DNA of 64,000 nucleotides from Martelella sp. HB161492. GTDB lineage: Bacteria; Pseudomonadota; Alphaproteobacteria; Rhizobiales; Rhizobiaceae. The notes under the pieces are model-generated. The model had not been told where the DNA came from and did no database searches. It was given only the letters and a program-made list of their open reading frames with translations. Of the stretch, positions 8,769-17,282 are shown piece after piece. Numbering within the stretch: position 1 is the stretch's first letter; each line of letters opens with the position of its first letter. Location of the stretch: positions 62,001 to 126,000 of the forward strand of contig NZ_JAATVV010000003.1 in the NCBI RefSeq assembly GCF_013184775.1, given 5' to 3'. Position numbers and translations under genes: made by a program.

Positions 8769-10013
8769 ATGCCAACTGAGCCAAGGATCAACCTGCGACG
8801 GCTTCAGGAATTGCTGTCTGAAATCAATATGTTCGGGTTTTTACCGGAAACCGGCGGCTTCAACCGCATCGGCTTTTCCGATGCGGATATGGCGGTGCGC
8901 GATCGCTTTGCCGCCATCATGGAAGCGGATGGCCTTGCCGTTTCTCGTGATGCTGCCAATTCGCTTTTCGGCCGGTTCGGAGCCGAAGGAAGCCCCTCGA
9001 TCATGGTCGGCTCTCACCTCGATACGGTTGCGGATGGCGGTGCTTTCGATGGTGCACTGGGTGTGGCCGTAGCACTGGAATGTGTGCGGGCGATGAAGGA
9101 TGCAGGGCTTGAGCCGGCGGTGCCGATCGAGGTTGTTGCCACCTCGGAAGAGGAGGGACGCTTCGGCGGCATGCTGGGCTCCGAAGCCATAGCTGGCCGG
9201 GTCTCGGCTGAATGGCTTGAGCGGGCGGTGGATGCCGATGGTGTGACGTTGCGGGATGCCATGCAGGCGCAGGGGCTTGATCCGAGCGCCATCCCGGCGG
9301 CGGCGCGCAGGCCTGGCGATGTCGTGGCATTTCTGGAACTGCATATCGAGCAGGGGCCGGTTCTGGAACAGAAGAAACGACCGATCGGCCTGCCGACGGG
9401 CGCGACCGGCATCATCAATCTCTCGGTGGTACTCAAGGGAACGGCCAATCATTCCGGCACGACGCCGATGGACATGCGCGCCGACGCCTTTGCCGGCCTT
9501 GCCGAGATCGCGACGCAGATCCCGGCGATGATTGAAAAGTCGGGCTCCGATATTGCGCGGATCACCATCGGCAAGGTGGAACTGTTGCCCAATCACCCGC
9601 ATACGATCCCGGGCGAGGCGCGTTTCTCGGTGATCATTCGCGACCGTTCGGAGGATGTGATGCGCGGACTGCAGACGCTGTTCGCACATGTGACGGCCGC
9701 GGTGGCCGCCGCCCATGGTCTTGTCCATCAGATCGAGGCGAAGAGTTTCATTGCACCCGTTGCCTTCGATCCTCAGCTGGTCAGGCTTCTTTCGGAAGAG
9801 GCTCTGCGGCTGAAACTGCCGGCACAGAAGATGATTTCAGGCGCAGGCCATGACGCGCAGACGATGATGGCGCTTTGCCCGTCAGCGATGATCTTCGTGC
9901 CGAGCCGCAACGGCATTTCCCATGCACCGGAGGAACATTCCGAATGGGCCGATATCGAAAAGGGCGCTCAGCTCATGCTGTCGGCGCTGATGCGGCTTTC
10001 AGCGGTATCGTAA
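8769..10013 (+). CDS. M20-family Zn-dependent amidohydrolase (N-carbamoyl amino acid / allantoate amidohydrolase type)
   Basis: 414 aa, typical for the AllC/HyuC/beta-ureidopropionase group, which releases ammonia and CO2 from ureido compounds. Metal ligands are in VGSHLDTVADGGAFDGALG (His, Asp), SEEEGRFGGMLGSEA (Glu pair) and ELHIEQGPVLE (His), with GTANHSGTTPMDMRAD in the dimerisation domain and SGAGHDAQTM plus SRNGISHAPEEHSEW at the C-terminal side. It is transcribed away from the transporter operon from a shared regulatory region. The exact substrate within the group (allantoate, N-carbamoyl amino acid or ureidopropionate) is not decided by the sequence. Confidence 0.9.
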   Translation: MPTEPRINLRRLQELLSEINMFGFLPETGGFNRIGFSDADMAVRDRFAAIMEADGLAVSRDAANSLFGRFGAEGSPSIMVGSHLDTVADGGAFDGALGVAVALECVRAMKDAGLEPAVPIEVVATSEEEGRFGGMLGSEAIAGRVSAEWLERAVDADGVTLRDAMQAQGLDPSAIPAAARRPGDVVAFLELHIEQGPVLEQKKRPIGLPTGATGIINLSVVLKGTANHSGTTPMDMRADAFAGLAEIATQIPAMIEKSGSDIARITIGKVELLPNHPHTIPGEARFSVIIRDRSEDVMRGLQTLFAHVTAAVAAAHGLVHQIEAKSFIAPVAFDPQLVRLLSEEALRLKLPAQKMISGAGHDAQTMMALCPSAMIFVPSRNGISHAPEEHSEWADIEKGAQLMLSALMRLSAVS

Positions 10014-10022
10014 CGGAAGCGG

Positions 10023-10163
10023 TCAGGGGAAAAGGCTGATCAGGCTGATACAGGCCGTCGCCACCGTCAGCGTGGCGGCAAGAATGGCGGCGGCAAGCAC
10101 GGCAAGATCGCCGAGGCTGCCGGAATCCATAACGTCGTCTGCAAGGTCGGAGTGGTCACGCAT
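10023..10163 (-). CDS. Small predicted membrane protein, 46 aa
   Basis: An open frame from ATG 10161-10163 to TGA 10023-10025. It has an acidic N-terminus (MRDHSDLADDVMDSG) followed by one long hydrophobic stretch (about residues 18-45, rich in Ala, Leu, Ile) that could be a single TM helix. It does not match any family I recognise and lacks a clear ribosome binding site, so it may be chance. It fills the gap between the amidohydrolase and deoB. Confidence 0.35.
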   Translation of the reverse strand: MRDHSDLADDVMDSGSLGDLAVLAAAILAATLTVATACISLISLFP

Positions 10164-10347
10164 TACTTTTTTTCCGATAATCTCAACTGTCCACAGTTTC
10201 GTTCAGACAGCCCTTCAGTCGCGTTAAGGGACATGGTTAGCAAAACGTGAAGGCCGGATGTTCTAAGGCAAGGTTTGCCAAGGCCCGGCTGGCGCGCTAA
10301 ACATGCCGCTCTTCAGGCGCAGAAAAGTCTTCAGGAGGCGGATCGCG

Positions 10348-11568
10348 ATGGCACGGGCCTTTCTTTACGTTCTCGATTCCTTCGGCATCGGCGGCGCGCC
10401 GGATGCCAGGGAGTATGGTGATAACGGTGCCGATACGCTGGGCCATATCGCCGAGTTCTGCGCGGCCGGCCTTGGTGACCGGCAAGGTTTGCGCGAGGGG
10501 CCGCTTGCGCTGCCCAATATGGCGATGCTCGGCCTTTATGATGCGGCGCGGCTGGCGACAGGTCTGTACCCCGCAGGCGTCACCCGCCCGGAGCGGGTGC
10601 TCGGCCGCTATGCCGCTGCAAGCGAGGTGTCGCGCGGCAAGGATACGCCGTCCGGCCATTGGGAAATTGCCGGTACGCCGGTCATGTTCGACTGGGGCTA
10701 TTTCCCTGATCAGGACGACTGCTTTCCCGCATCGCTGCTGACACGGATCTACCAGGAAGCCGGGCTTTCCGGCAGTCTTGGCAATTGCCATGCGTCTGGT
10801 ACCGAGATCATCGCGGCCTTTGGCGAGGAGCATATCCGCACTGGCAAGCCGATCTTCTACACCTCTGCCGACAGCGTATTTCAGATCGCCGCGCATGAGC
10901 ATTATTTCGGCCTCAGTCAGCTGCTCGAACTTTGCCGGATCGTGCGCGAGGCGACCTATGAGCTGAATATCGGCCGGGTCATCGCGCGGCCCTTCATCGG
11001 TACGGCGCCGGCAAATTTCGAGCGCACCGGCAACCGCCGCGATTTTTCGGTCGAGCCGCCGGAGGAAACCCTGCTGGACCGGCTGAAGGCCGCCGGACGG
11101 CAGGTGATCGGCGTCGGCAAGATCTCCGATATCTTCGCCGCCAAGGGCGTGACGCAGAGCCTCAAGGGCGATGGCAATGCGGCTTTGGTGGATGCAAGCC
11201 TCAGTGCCATGGATCGCGCCGGAGATGGAGATCTGGTTTTCACCAATCTGGTCGATTTCGACATGAAATTCGGCCATCGCCGCGATGTGCCGGGCTACGC
11301 GGCAGCCCTCGAGGCGTTCGACCAGCGCATCGGCGAGATCATCAAGAAGATGAAGCCCGGCGACATCGTTATCCTCACGGCCGATCACGGCTGCGATCCG
11401 ACCTGGCGCGGCAGCGATCATACCCGTGAGCGTGTGCCGGTGCTGCTGTTCGGTCCGGGTATTACCGCAGGATCGTCAGGCGTGCGTCGCAGCTATGCCG
11501 ATATCGGCGAGACGATCGCTCTCCACCTTGGTCTCAAACGCGGAAAGCACGGGACATCCTTCCTATGA
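10348..11568 (+). CDS. deoB: Phosphopentomutase
   Basis: 406 aa from ATG 10348, preceded by AGGAGG at good spacing; an ATG at 10303 would add 15 atypical residues. The enzyme interconverts (deoxy)ribose 1-phosphate and 5-phosphate, linking nucleoside breakdown to the pentose phosphate pathway. Alkaline-phosphatase-fold metal sites are visible: [14 protein letters not shown] (first metal Asp, residue about 8), [11 protein letters not shown] (position of the catalytic Thr region), [14 protein letters not shown] and [20 protein letters not shown]. It is the first gene of a salvage operon, with its stop overlapping the add start by 4 nt. Confidence 0.97.
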   Translation: MARAFLYVLDSFGIGGAPDAREYGDNGADTLGHIAEFCAAGLGDRQGLREGPLALPNMAMLGLYDAARLATGLYPAGVTRPERVLGRYAAASEVSRGKDTPSGHWEIAGTPVMFDWGYFPDQDDCFPASLLTRIYQEAGLSGSLGNCHASGTEIIAAFGEEHIRTGKPIFYTSADSVFQIAAHEHYFGLSQLLELCRIVREATYELNIGRVIARPFIGTAPANFERTGNRRDFSVEPPEETLLDRLKAAGRQVIGVGKISDIFAAKGVTQSLKGDGNAALVDASLSAMDRAGDGDLVFTNLVDFDMKFGHRRDVPGYAAALEAFDQRIGEIIKKMKPGDIVILTADHGCDPTWRGSDHTRERVPVLLFGPGITAGSSGVRRSYADIGETIALHLGLKRGKHGTSFL

Positions 11569-12533
11569 TCATGCCGAAAGCAGAGCTTCATTGTCACATC
11601 GAAGGGGCGGCTCCGCCCGCACTCGCCGCGCGTCTGGCGGACAGATACGGCGTTGATCTGAGCGCCTATCTCAAGGATGGCGTCTATCAGTGGCATGATT
11701 TCACCAGTTTCGTCGCAGCCTATGCCGCCATTGCCAGCGTTTTCCGCTCCGAGGATGATTTCGCCGCGCTGGCGGAGGATTATCTCACCGAGCTTGCCGA
11801 TGCGGGAACGATCTATTCCGAGCTTTTCGTGTCGCCGGAGCAGGGGCTTTCGGCCGGGCTTTCACGCGATGGCTATATGCGCGCCATCGTTGAAGGCATT
11901 GAGCGCGCCCGCGACAAGACCGGTATCGAATGCCGTATGGTGATGATCGGCGAGCGGCATATGGGGCCGGAGCAGGTGGAAGGCGCCGCACGCTATGCCA
12001 GTGCCTATCAGGGTGCGTTCCTGACCGGCTTCAACATTGCCGGCGATGAGCGCATGCATCGCATGACAGACTTTACCCGCGCTTACGACATCGCCCGCGA
12101 TGCCGGGCTGAAGCTTACCGTCCATGCGGGGGAGCTGGAGGGAGCGTTTTCGGTGCGTGAGGCGCTCGACTGTCTCCGCCCGGATCGGATTGGCCATGGT
12201 GTCCGCGCAATCGAGGATGACGCGCTGGTGAGACGGCTTATCGATGAAGGAGTGGTGCTTGAGGTCTGCCCGGGGTCCAACGTCGCGCTCGGCATCTATC
12301 CGAATTTTCAGGCCCATCCCCTGCGCAGGCTGTTTGATGCCGGGGTGAAGGTCACGCTGTCGTCGGATGATCCGCCCTTCTTCCACACGTCGCTTTCGCT
12401 CGAATATCAGCGGGCGGAGACCGAAATGGGTTTTTCGGCCGCTGAAATCGCCCGGATGACGCGCACCGCGATCGAAGCGGCCTTCGTCGATGAGGCGACG
12501 CGGGACGCGCTGCTGGCCCGTCTTCCGGCCTGA
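11565..12533 (+). CDS. add: Adenosine deaminase family protein
   Basis: 322 aa cytosolic Zn hydrolase. Metal and catalytic motifs are [10 protein letters not shown] (N-terminal His pair), VHAGE (His and catalytic Glu), [10 protein letters not shown] (His) and SSDDPPFF (Asp pair). It deaminates adenosine to inosine, or possibly adenine to hypoxanthine: the SSDDPPFF form resembles that of the adenine deaminase subfamily, so specificity is open. Context with deoB and upp supports a nucleoside/base salvage role. The start overlaps the deoB stop (ATGA), implying translational coupling; a second in-frame ATG lies 6 nt further on. Confidence 0.88.
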   Translation: MIMPKAELHCHIEGAAPPALAARLADRYGVDLSAYLKDGVYQWHDFTSFVAAYAAIASVFRSEDDFAALAEDYLTELADAGTIYSELFVSPEQGLSAGLSRDGYMRAIVEGIERARDKTGIECRMVMIGERHMGPEQVEGAARYASAYQGAFLTGFNIAGDERMHRMTDFTRAYDIARDAGLKLTVHAGELEGAFSVREALDCLRPDRIGHGVRAIEDDALVRRLIDEGVVLEVCPGSNVALGIYPNFQAHPLRRLFDAGVKVTLSSDDPPFFHTSLSLEYQRAETEMGFSAAEIARMTRTAIEAAFVDEATRDALLARLPA

Positions 12534-12588
12534 AGGCAGAGTTTCCTGTTCAAAACCGCGCATTGACGGCCTTATGCTTGCCGTAGAG

Positions 12589-12609
12589 CCGCTTTTGGCG
12601 CAAAAGCGG
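12589..12609. other. Perfect hairpin in the add-upp intercistronic region
   Basis: A 9-bp perfect stem CCGCTTTTG / CAAAAGCGG with a 3-nt loop lies between add and upp. No U-tract follows on the plus strand, so an mRNA-processing or stability element is as likely as a terminator. Confidence 0.4.
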
Positions 12610-12645
12610 AAAAGAACATTTGTCGGTAAGAGCGGGATGAAAACC

Positions 12646-13275
12646 ATGGATGGCGTAACGGTAATCAACCACCCCCTGGTGCAACACAAGCTGACGATCA
12701 TGCGTCAGAAGGAAACCTCGACGGCGGGCTTTCGCCGGCTGCTGCGCGAGATTTCCACCCTTCTTTGCTATGAGGTGACGCGGGATCTCGAATTGACGAT
12801 GGAAACCATCGAAACCCCGCTGATGTCGATGGAAGCACCGATTCTCGAGGGCAAGAAGCTGGTTTTTGCCTCGATCCTCAGAGCCGGAAACGGCCTGCTG
12901 GAAGGCATGCTGGATCTCGTCCCCTCCGCCCGCGTCTCCCATATCGGCGTTTATCGCGATCACGACACGCTGGAGGCGATCGAGTATTTCTTCAAGGCGC
13001 CGGAAGATATTGCCGAACGTCTGGTCATCGTCGTTGATCCGATGCTGGCAACGGGCAATTCTTCGATCGCGGCAATCGACCGGCTGAAGGAGCGCGGTGT
13101 CACCAATATCCGCTTCCTCTGCCTGCTGGCGGCCCCCGAAGGCATCACGCATTTTCGCAACACCCATCCCGATGTGCCGATCTTCACGGCAGCCATCGAC
13201 AGCCACCTGAACGAGATGGGCTATATCGTGCCTGGTCTCGGTGATGCGGGCGACCGCATGTACGGCACCAAGTAA
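12646..13275 (+). CDS. upp: Uracil phosphoribosyltransferase
   Basis: 209 aa from ATG 12646 ([19 protein letters not shown]), the standard N-terminus of rhizobial Upp; the open frame extends further upstream but overlaps add and is not family-like. The enzyme makes UMP from uracil and PRPP. The PRPP-binding loop [19 protein letters not shown] and the uracil-binding C-terminus ([17 protein letters not shown]) are intact. It is the third gene of the deoB-add-upp salvage group. A bidirectional hairpin terminator follows. Confidence 0.97.
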   Translation: MDGVTVINHPLVQHKLTIMRQKETSTAGFRRLLREISTLLCYEVTRDLELTMETIETPLMSMEAPILEGKKLVFASILRAGNGLLEGMLDLVPSARVSHIGVYRDHDTLEAIEYFFKAPEDIAERLVIVVDPMLATGNSSIAAIDRLKERGVTNIRFLCLLAAPEGITHFRNTHPDVPIFTAAIDSHLNEMGYIVPGLGDAGDRMYGTK

Positions 13276-13285
13276 GGTGACGGAA

Positions 13286-13307
13286 AGGCGCCGGTCATCC
13301 GGCGCCT
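13286..13307. terminator. Bidirectional terminator between upp and GNAT gene
   Basis: A 9-bp stem AGGCGCCGG / CCGGCGCCT with a TCAT loop lies between the convergent genes and touches the stop codon of the GNAT gene. The T-tract is weak on both sides. Confidence 0.65.
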
Positions 13308-13767
13308 ATTGTGGTGCGGTGATCGCCAGACGGTAGCGCACAAAGCCGTCGGCGGGGGCGAAGTGGTCATAGAGCCTGCGCGCGGTGGCGTTGTCCGCAT
13401 TGGTGTGCCAGTAGAGGCAGGTCCATCTGTCGCGCCGCCCCATGGCCAGCAGATCGTCAATCAGCGCACGGCCGGCGCCGATGCCGCGTCGTGTCTCGTC
13501 GACATAGAGATCCTCCAGATAGCAGGCCGGCTCCACCGCCCATGTGCGCGGATGGATGATGCATGTGGAAAAGCCGATGACGGCGTCGTCGATCGTGGCT
13601 ACGCGGGTGAAGACGGGGCAGACAGGATCGATGATCCGCGCCCAGGTCATCGCGGTCACGCTGTCCGGCAGGCTGACCTTATAGAAGGTCAGATAGCCCT
13701 GCCACAATGTCAGCCAGGCTGCGTGATCGGCCGGGCGAATGTCGCGGATGGTGACGGGCACGCTCAT
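13306..13767 (-). CDS. GNAT family N-acetyltransferase
   Basis: 153 aa single-domain acetyltransferase. The acetyl-CoA site is shown by LYVDETRRGIGAGRALIDDL (residues about 87-106) with the R-x-x-G-x-G/A pattern, followed by LYWHTNADNATARRLYDHF typical of the last helix and strand. The substrate is unknown; small proteins of this type acetylate amines such as polyamines, amino acids or toxins. The gene overlaps the start of the aldo/keto reductase upstream by 4 nt at its own start, so the two are probably co-transcribed from the minus strand. Confidence 0.9.
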   Translation of the reverse strand: MSVPVTIRDIRPADHAAWLTLWQGYLTFYKVSLPDSVTAMTWARIIDPVCPVFTRVATIDDAVIGFSTCIIHPRTWAVEPACYLEDLYVDETRRGIGAGRALIDDLLAMGRRDRWTCLYWHTNADNATARRLYDHFAPADGFVRYRLAITAPQ

Positions 13768-14714
13768 GCGCCTGCCTCCTGCAATGTCGTCAGCATCTCG
13801 GCCGAAAGCGTGACGTCGGGAGCACGCAGCAGGCTTTCCAGCTGTTCCGGCTTTGTGGCGCTGGCAATCGGCGCGGTGATGCCTCTGCGGGTCATCAGCC
13901 AGGCAAGGGCAATGGTTGCCGGCGTCTCGCCGATTTCATCGGCTACGTTGATCAGGGCTGTCACCACGCGTTCGGCGCGCTCGCTCCAGAAGCGTTGCAG
14001 CGTTGCAGATCGCGCGACGCCGGAAAAGTCGGCCTTCGAGCGGTATTTGCCGGTCAGAAGACCGGCGGCAAGGCTGTAATAGGGGATGACGCCAATGTCT
14101 TCCTCCACGCAGATCTCGGCCAGGGCGCCTTCATATTTATCCCGGGTCAGCAGATTATATTCCGGCTGCAGTACACCATAGGACGGCAGCCCGGCCTGTC
14201 GCGCCGCATTCATGGCGGCCCGCAATTGGCCGGCGTCGTAATTCGAGCAGCCGAAGGCGCGGATCTTGCCCTGGTCACGCAATCGCGCAAAGGCCGAGAG
14301 TGTCTCTTCATGGGGGACATCGTCATCGGGCCAATGTGCGAGATAGAGGTCGATATGGTCTGTCTGAAGCCTGCGGAGCGAGCCGTTCACGGCCTCCATG
14401 ATCCATTTCTCGCCCAGGCCCTTCCGGTCCTCGCCCATGGGCGAACCGACCTTGGTGATGATGACGACATCCTCACGACGCGTCGCTGACTGCTGCAGCC
14501 AGCGGCCGATCATGGCTTCTGACTCACCGCCCTGATGACCCGGCACCCAGGCGGAATAGACGTCGGCGGTGTCAATGGCGTTGAAACCTGCGCCGGTGAA
14601 GCGGTCAAGAAGGTCGAATGATGTGGCCTCGTCGGCGGTCCAGCCGAAAACATTGCCGCCGAACACGATTGGACCAATGGAAAGCCCGGTTGCGCCAAGA
14701 TTGCGCGCCTGCAT
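13764..14714 (-). CDS. Aldo/keto reductase
   Basis: 316 aa from ATG 14712-14714 (MQARNLGATGLSIGPIVFGG) with GAGGAGA upstream; the longer reading from 14759 is rejected. It is a NADPH-dependent TIM-barrel oxidoreductase. The catalytic tetrad positions are in DTADVYSAWVPG (Asp, Tyr), VIITKVGSP (Lys) and YLAHWPDDD (His); GCSNYDAGQL and the C-terminal IASATKPEQLESLL cofactor loop are typical. Substrate is not predictable. Its last codons overlap the GNAT gene. Confidence 0.93.
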   Translation of the reverse strand: MQARNLGATGLSIGPIVFGGNVFGWTADEATSFDLLDRFTGAGFNAIDTADVYSAWVPGHQGGESEAMIGRWLQQSATRREDVVIITKVGSPMGEDRKGLGEKWIMEAVNGSLRRLQTDHIDLYLAHWPDDDVPHEETLSAFARLRDQGKIRAFGCSNYDAGQLRAAMNAARQAGLPSYGVLQPEYNLLTRDKYEGALAEICVEEDIGVIPYYSLAAGLLTGKYRSKADFSGVARSATLQRFWSERAERVVTALINVADEIGETPATIALAWLMTRRGITAPIASATKPEQLESLLRAPDVTLSAEMLTTLQEAGA

Positions 14715-14873
14715 GGTCTGTCTCCTCGTATGGCATTGCCGCTTGTCTGATGGGGGCAAGCCTATGCCGTGTCTTGGCCCATGGCAATGAAGGGCCGGAG
14801 CGGATTTGTGGCTTGCCCTTGCCGCTGTCGCTTTTTATGCTTCGGGCAAGACTGAAATGGTGAGGAAAACCCG

Positions 14874-15860
14874 ATGCTGCGTTTTGGAATTTTGTCGACG
14901 GCCAAGATCGGCCGCGAACTGGTTGTGCCTGCAATCACGGATGCCGAGAATGCTGTCTTGAGTGCGGTGGCAAGCCGTGACGAGGCGCGTGCCCGCGCGA
15001 TGGCGGATCGGTTCGGCGCCCCCCACGCCTTCGGTTCCTATGAGGAAATGCTGGCCAGTGATGTGATTGATGCCGTCTATATCCCGCTGCCGACCGCGCA
15101 GCATGTGGAATGGGCGATCAAGGCCGCCGATGCCGGCAAGCATGTTCTGGTGGAAAAGCCGCTGGCCCTTGCCGCTGACGATATCGCGCCCGTGATCGCT
15201 GCCCGCGATCGCAATGGCGTTATCGTCAGTGAAGCCTTCATGGTCACCTATTCACCCGTATGGGCCAAGGTGCGTGACCTGATTGCCGGTGGCGCTATCG
15301 GCGAGCTGAAGCAGGTCCAGGGCGCCTTTTCCTACTTCCTGCGTGATGCGCAGAACATGCGCAACAAACCGGAACTGGGCGGTGGCGGGCTGCCCGATAT
15401 CGGCGTCTATCCGACCGTAACGACCCGTTTCTCGACCGGCAAGGAGCCGCAGCGTGTTTCGGCAACGGTCAGTTTCGATCCTGAATTCGGCACGGATATC
15501 TACGCATCCGTGCGTGCCGAATTCGAGGGCTTCGAGCTTTCCTTTTATATCTCAACCCAGATGGCGGGCCGCCAGACGATGGCCTTTCACGGGACCGAAG
15601 GGCTGATCGAGGTTGTCGCCCCCTTCAATGCCAATCGCTGGGGCGAGGAAGCTGTGCACCTCTCAAACCAGTCGCATGGTGAAACGCAGATTTTCCGTTT
15701 TCAGGACACACGCCAGTACAAGCTGCAGGTGGAAGCTTTCGCGCGGGCTGTATCCGGTGAGGCCGGGCAGATTTTCACACTGGAAGATTCGGTCCGGAAC
15801 CAGGCCTTCATTGATGCCGTTTATCGTGCCGGTGAAAGTGGTGGCTGGGAAACGGTCTAG
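14874..15860 (+). CDS. Gfo/Idh/MocA family oxidoreductase
   Basis: 328 aa with an N-terminal Rossmann domain ([16 protein letters not shown], residues 5-20) and a C-terminal alpha/beta substrate domain. The family motif [10 protein letters not shown] (about residue 96) carries the conserved EKP. Members oxidise or reduce sugars, inositols or dihydrodiols with NAD(P). The gene ends exactly at the insertion sequence: its TAG stop is the last three bases of the CTAG that borders the element. Confidence 0.92.
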   Translation: MLRFGILSTAKIGRELVVPAITDAENAVLSAVASRDEARARAMADRFGAPHAFGSYEEMLASDVIDAVYIPLPTAQHVEWAIKAADAGKHVLVEKPLALAADDIAPVIAARDRNGVIVSEAFMVTYSPVWAKVRDLIAGGAIGELKQVQGAFSYFLRDAQNMRNKPELGGGGLPDIGVYPTVTTRFSTGKEPQRVSATVSFDPEFGTDIYASVRAEFEGFELSFYISTQMAGRQTMAFHGTEGLIEVVAPFNANRWGEEAVHLSNQSHGETQIFRFQDTRQYKLQVEAFARAVSGEAGQIFTLEDSVRNQAFIDAVYRAGESGGWETV

Positions 15861-16714
15861 GACGAATCGACATTCAGGATTCCCAAGACGGTTTTGGTGT
15901 GATTCATAAGTTTCCGCATTTTGTCAGCGGAGCGAGCGACGGGGATCAAGCGTTAGGAACTGAACGAAGCACAGTGGGAACGGATTTCGGCACTTTTGCC
16001 AGGAAAGCCCGGCGATCCCGGGCGGACCGGGAGCGATAACCGCTTGTTTGTCAACGGTTGTCTTTGGGTGCTGCGTTCTGGTGCGCACTGGCGCGACCTG
16101 CCGGAACGCTATGGCAAATGGAAGACGGTGCACCGGCGCTTCAGCCGCTGGTGCCACGCTGGCGTTTGGGAGCGGGTGTTCGATGTGTTGGCTGCCGACC
16201 GCGCCAACCAGTATCTGATGATCGACAGCACCATCGTCCGCGCCCATCAGCAAGCGGCGAGCGGAAAAGGGGGGCAAAGGATCAGGCGTTGGGGGGCTCC
16301 CGAGGCGGACTGACCACCAAGATCCATATGCTTGCCGACACGCTCGGCCGCCCGGTACGCCTCATCGTCACCGCCGGACAGGTTGGCGACTGCACCCAGG
16401 CCGAAGCTCTTCTGGAAGGGCAGTCCGCTGCCGCTGTTCTTGCTGATAAAGCCTATGACAGCAATGCTTTGCGCGAGAAGACTGCCGCCATGAAAGGCCG
16501 AGGCGGTCATCCCCTCGAACCGTTCGCGCAAGATCATCATTCCCCACGACACGCAAGCCTACCGACATCGAAATCGCATCGAAGGTTGCTTCAATCGGCT
16601 CAAGCACTTCCGACGTTTTGCCACGCGATATGACAGGCGGAGGTGTCACTTCGAAGGATTTGCCTATCTTGCCGCAATCGCCATCTGGCTCCGATGAATG
16701 TCGATTCGTCCTAG
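15857..16714 (+). mobile_element. IS5-family insertion sequence (IS427-like), inserted at a CTAG
   Basis: The ends are perfect inverted repeats: 15857-15875 (CTAGGACGAATCGACATTC) and its complement at 16696-16714. Taking CTAG as the duplicated target gives a body of 850 bp (15861-16710), normal for the IS427 group, which targets CTAG or TA. Inside is a two-frame DDE transposase. The element sits between the oxidoreductase stop codon and the phage-like spike operon. Confidence 0.88.
15960..16697 (+). pseudogene. IS5-family transposase, broken by a frameshift
   Basis: The first part (to about 16265) reads NEAQWERISALLPGKPGDPG and on through LMIDSTIVRAHQQAA, carrying the first DDE Asp. A run AAAAGGGGGG near 16264-16273 allows the -1 shift normal for this group, after which GGLTTKIHMLADTLGRPVR and LADKAYDSNALRE (second Asp) follow. 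At 16493-16495 one extra A after the ATG throws the frame out; removing it restores RNRIEGCFNRLKHFRRFATR (catalytic Glu) and the end AIAIWLR with TGA at 16695. No ATG start is seen; a stop precedes CTG 15960, with TTG 15996 as the next option. As it stands it should not make an active enzyme. Confidence 0.82.
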
Positions 16715-16857
16715 GGCTTGATCCGACTGGAGCGCCGATCCGTTCATTCAGATCGCAATGTTGTCGAGCGCGATCGGGCCAGGCGGATCCCAGTCTTTGC
16801 GGTGTTTAAGACACGGCAACAGTCGCCTCCCTCCTGAGCGGAGGTCTATCAAGCAAA
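16715..16857. other. Short intergenic stretch between IS and spike operon
   Basis: No complete gene. On the minus strand, the codons before TGA 16748 read HRKDWDPPGPIALDNIAI, which looks like a protein C-terminus, but no start or upstream coding is recognisable before the terminator at 16858. It may be the remnant of a further phage-like gene, or chance. Confidence 0.3.
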
Positions 16858-16883
16858 AAGGGCTGATGCCGGTATCGGCCCTT
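16858..16883 (-). terminator. Terminator of the spike operon
   Basis: A hairpin with outer stem AAGGGC / GCCCTT and an inner GATGCC / GGTATC pairing, followed on the minus strand by UUUUU. It lies 42 bp after the last gene of the operon. Confidence 0.65.
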
Positions 16884-16925
16884 CTGTTGTCATGGGCATG
16901 CAGGAGGCTGCAATGCTGCGTGATT

Positions 16926-17282
16926 TCAGGCAAAGCGTTCGGCCGGCGTGTCCGGCGCAGTGTCGAAAATGGCAAGGCTTTCTGGAACCATGCCCTCAAA
17001 TCGTATGTTGATGTGGTAACCGGCAATCGCCGCATATACTGCCATCTTGATCGGTGCACCGCTTTCATCAACACTGTCGATGGTTTCGCCAGTTGGCGCA
17101 TGGAGCGTGCCGCTACCGCTGCCGCAGATTGAAAGGGCGAAACGGCTTCCATCGGCAAGCGCGCCATCAAAGGGAAGGCGTATATTGCCTTCTCCGTCAT
17201 CGACGGTACCAATGCCTGCGACAGACAGCGCCGTTCGTGCTGCTGCTTCGTCCTCGAATTTCAAAAAGAGATCATGCTCCAT
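16926..17282 (-). CDS. Hypothetical protein, third gene of the spike operon
   Basis: 118 aa, no family recognised. It starts with MEHDLFLKFEDEAAARTAL and is acidic, with no signal peptide or TM segment. The start codon lies 11 nt inside the end of the spike fibre gene, so translation is probably coupled. The opening resembles small beta-rich phage morphogenesis proteins only in a general way. By position it could be a chaperone, an adaptor or another minor virion component. Confidence 0.65.
   Translation of the reverse strand: MEHDLFLKFEDEAAARTALSVAGIGTVDDGEGNIRLPFDGALADGSRFALSICGSGSGTLHAPTGETIDSVDESGAPIKMAVYAAIAGYHINIRFEGMVPESLAIFDTAPDTPAERFA

Noticed and set aside
16748-17212. A 154-aa minus-strand frame overlapping the third spike-operon gene
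   Set aside because: Most of it is an alternative frame of the coupled 118-aa gene and runs through the terminator; only its last residues look protein-like and are reported separately.
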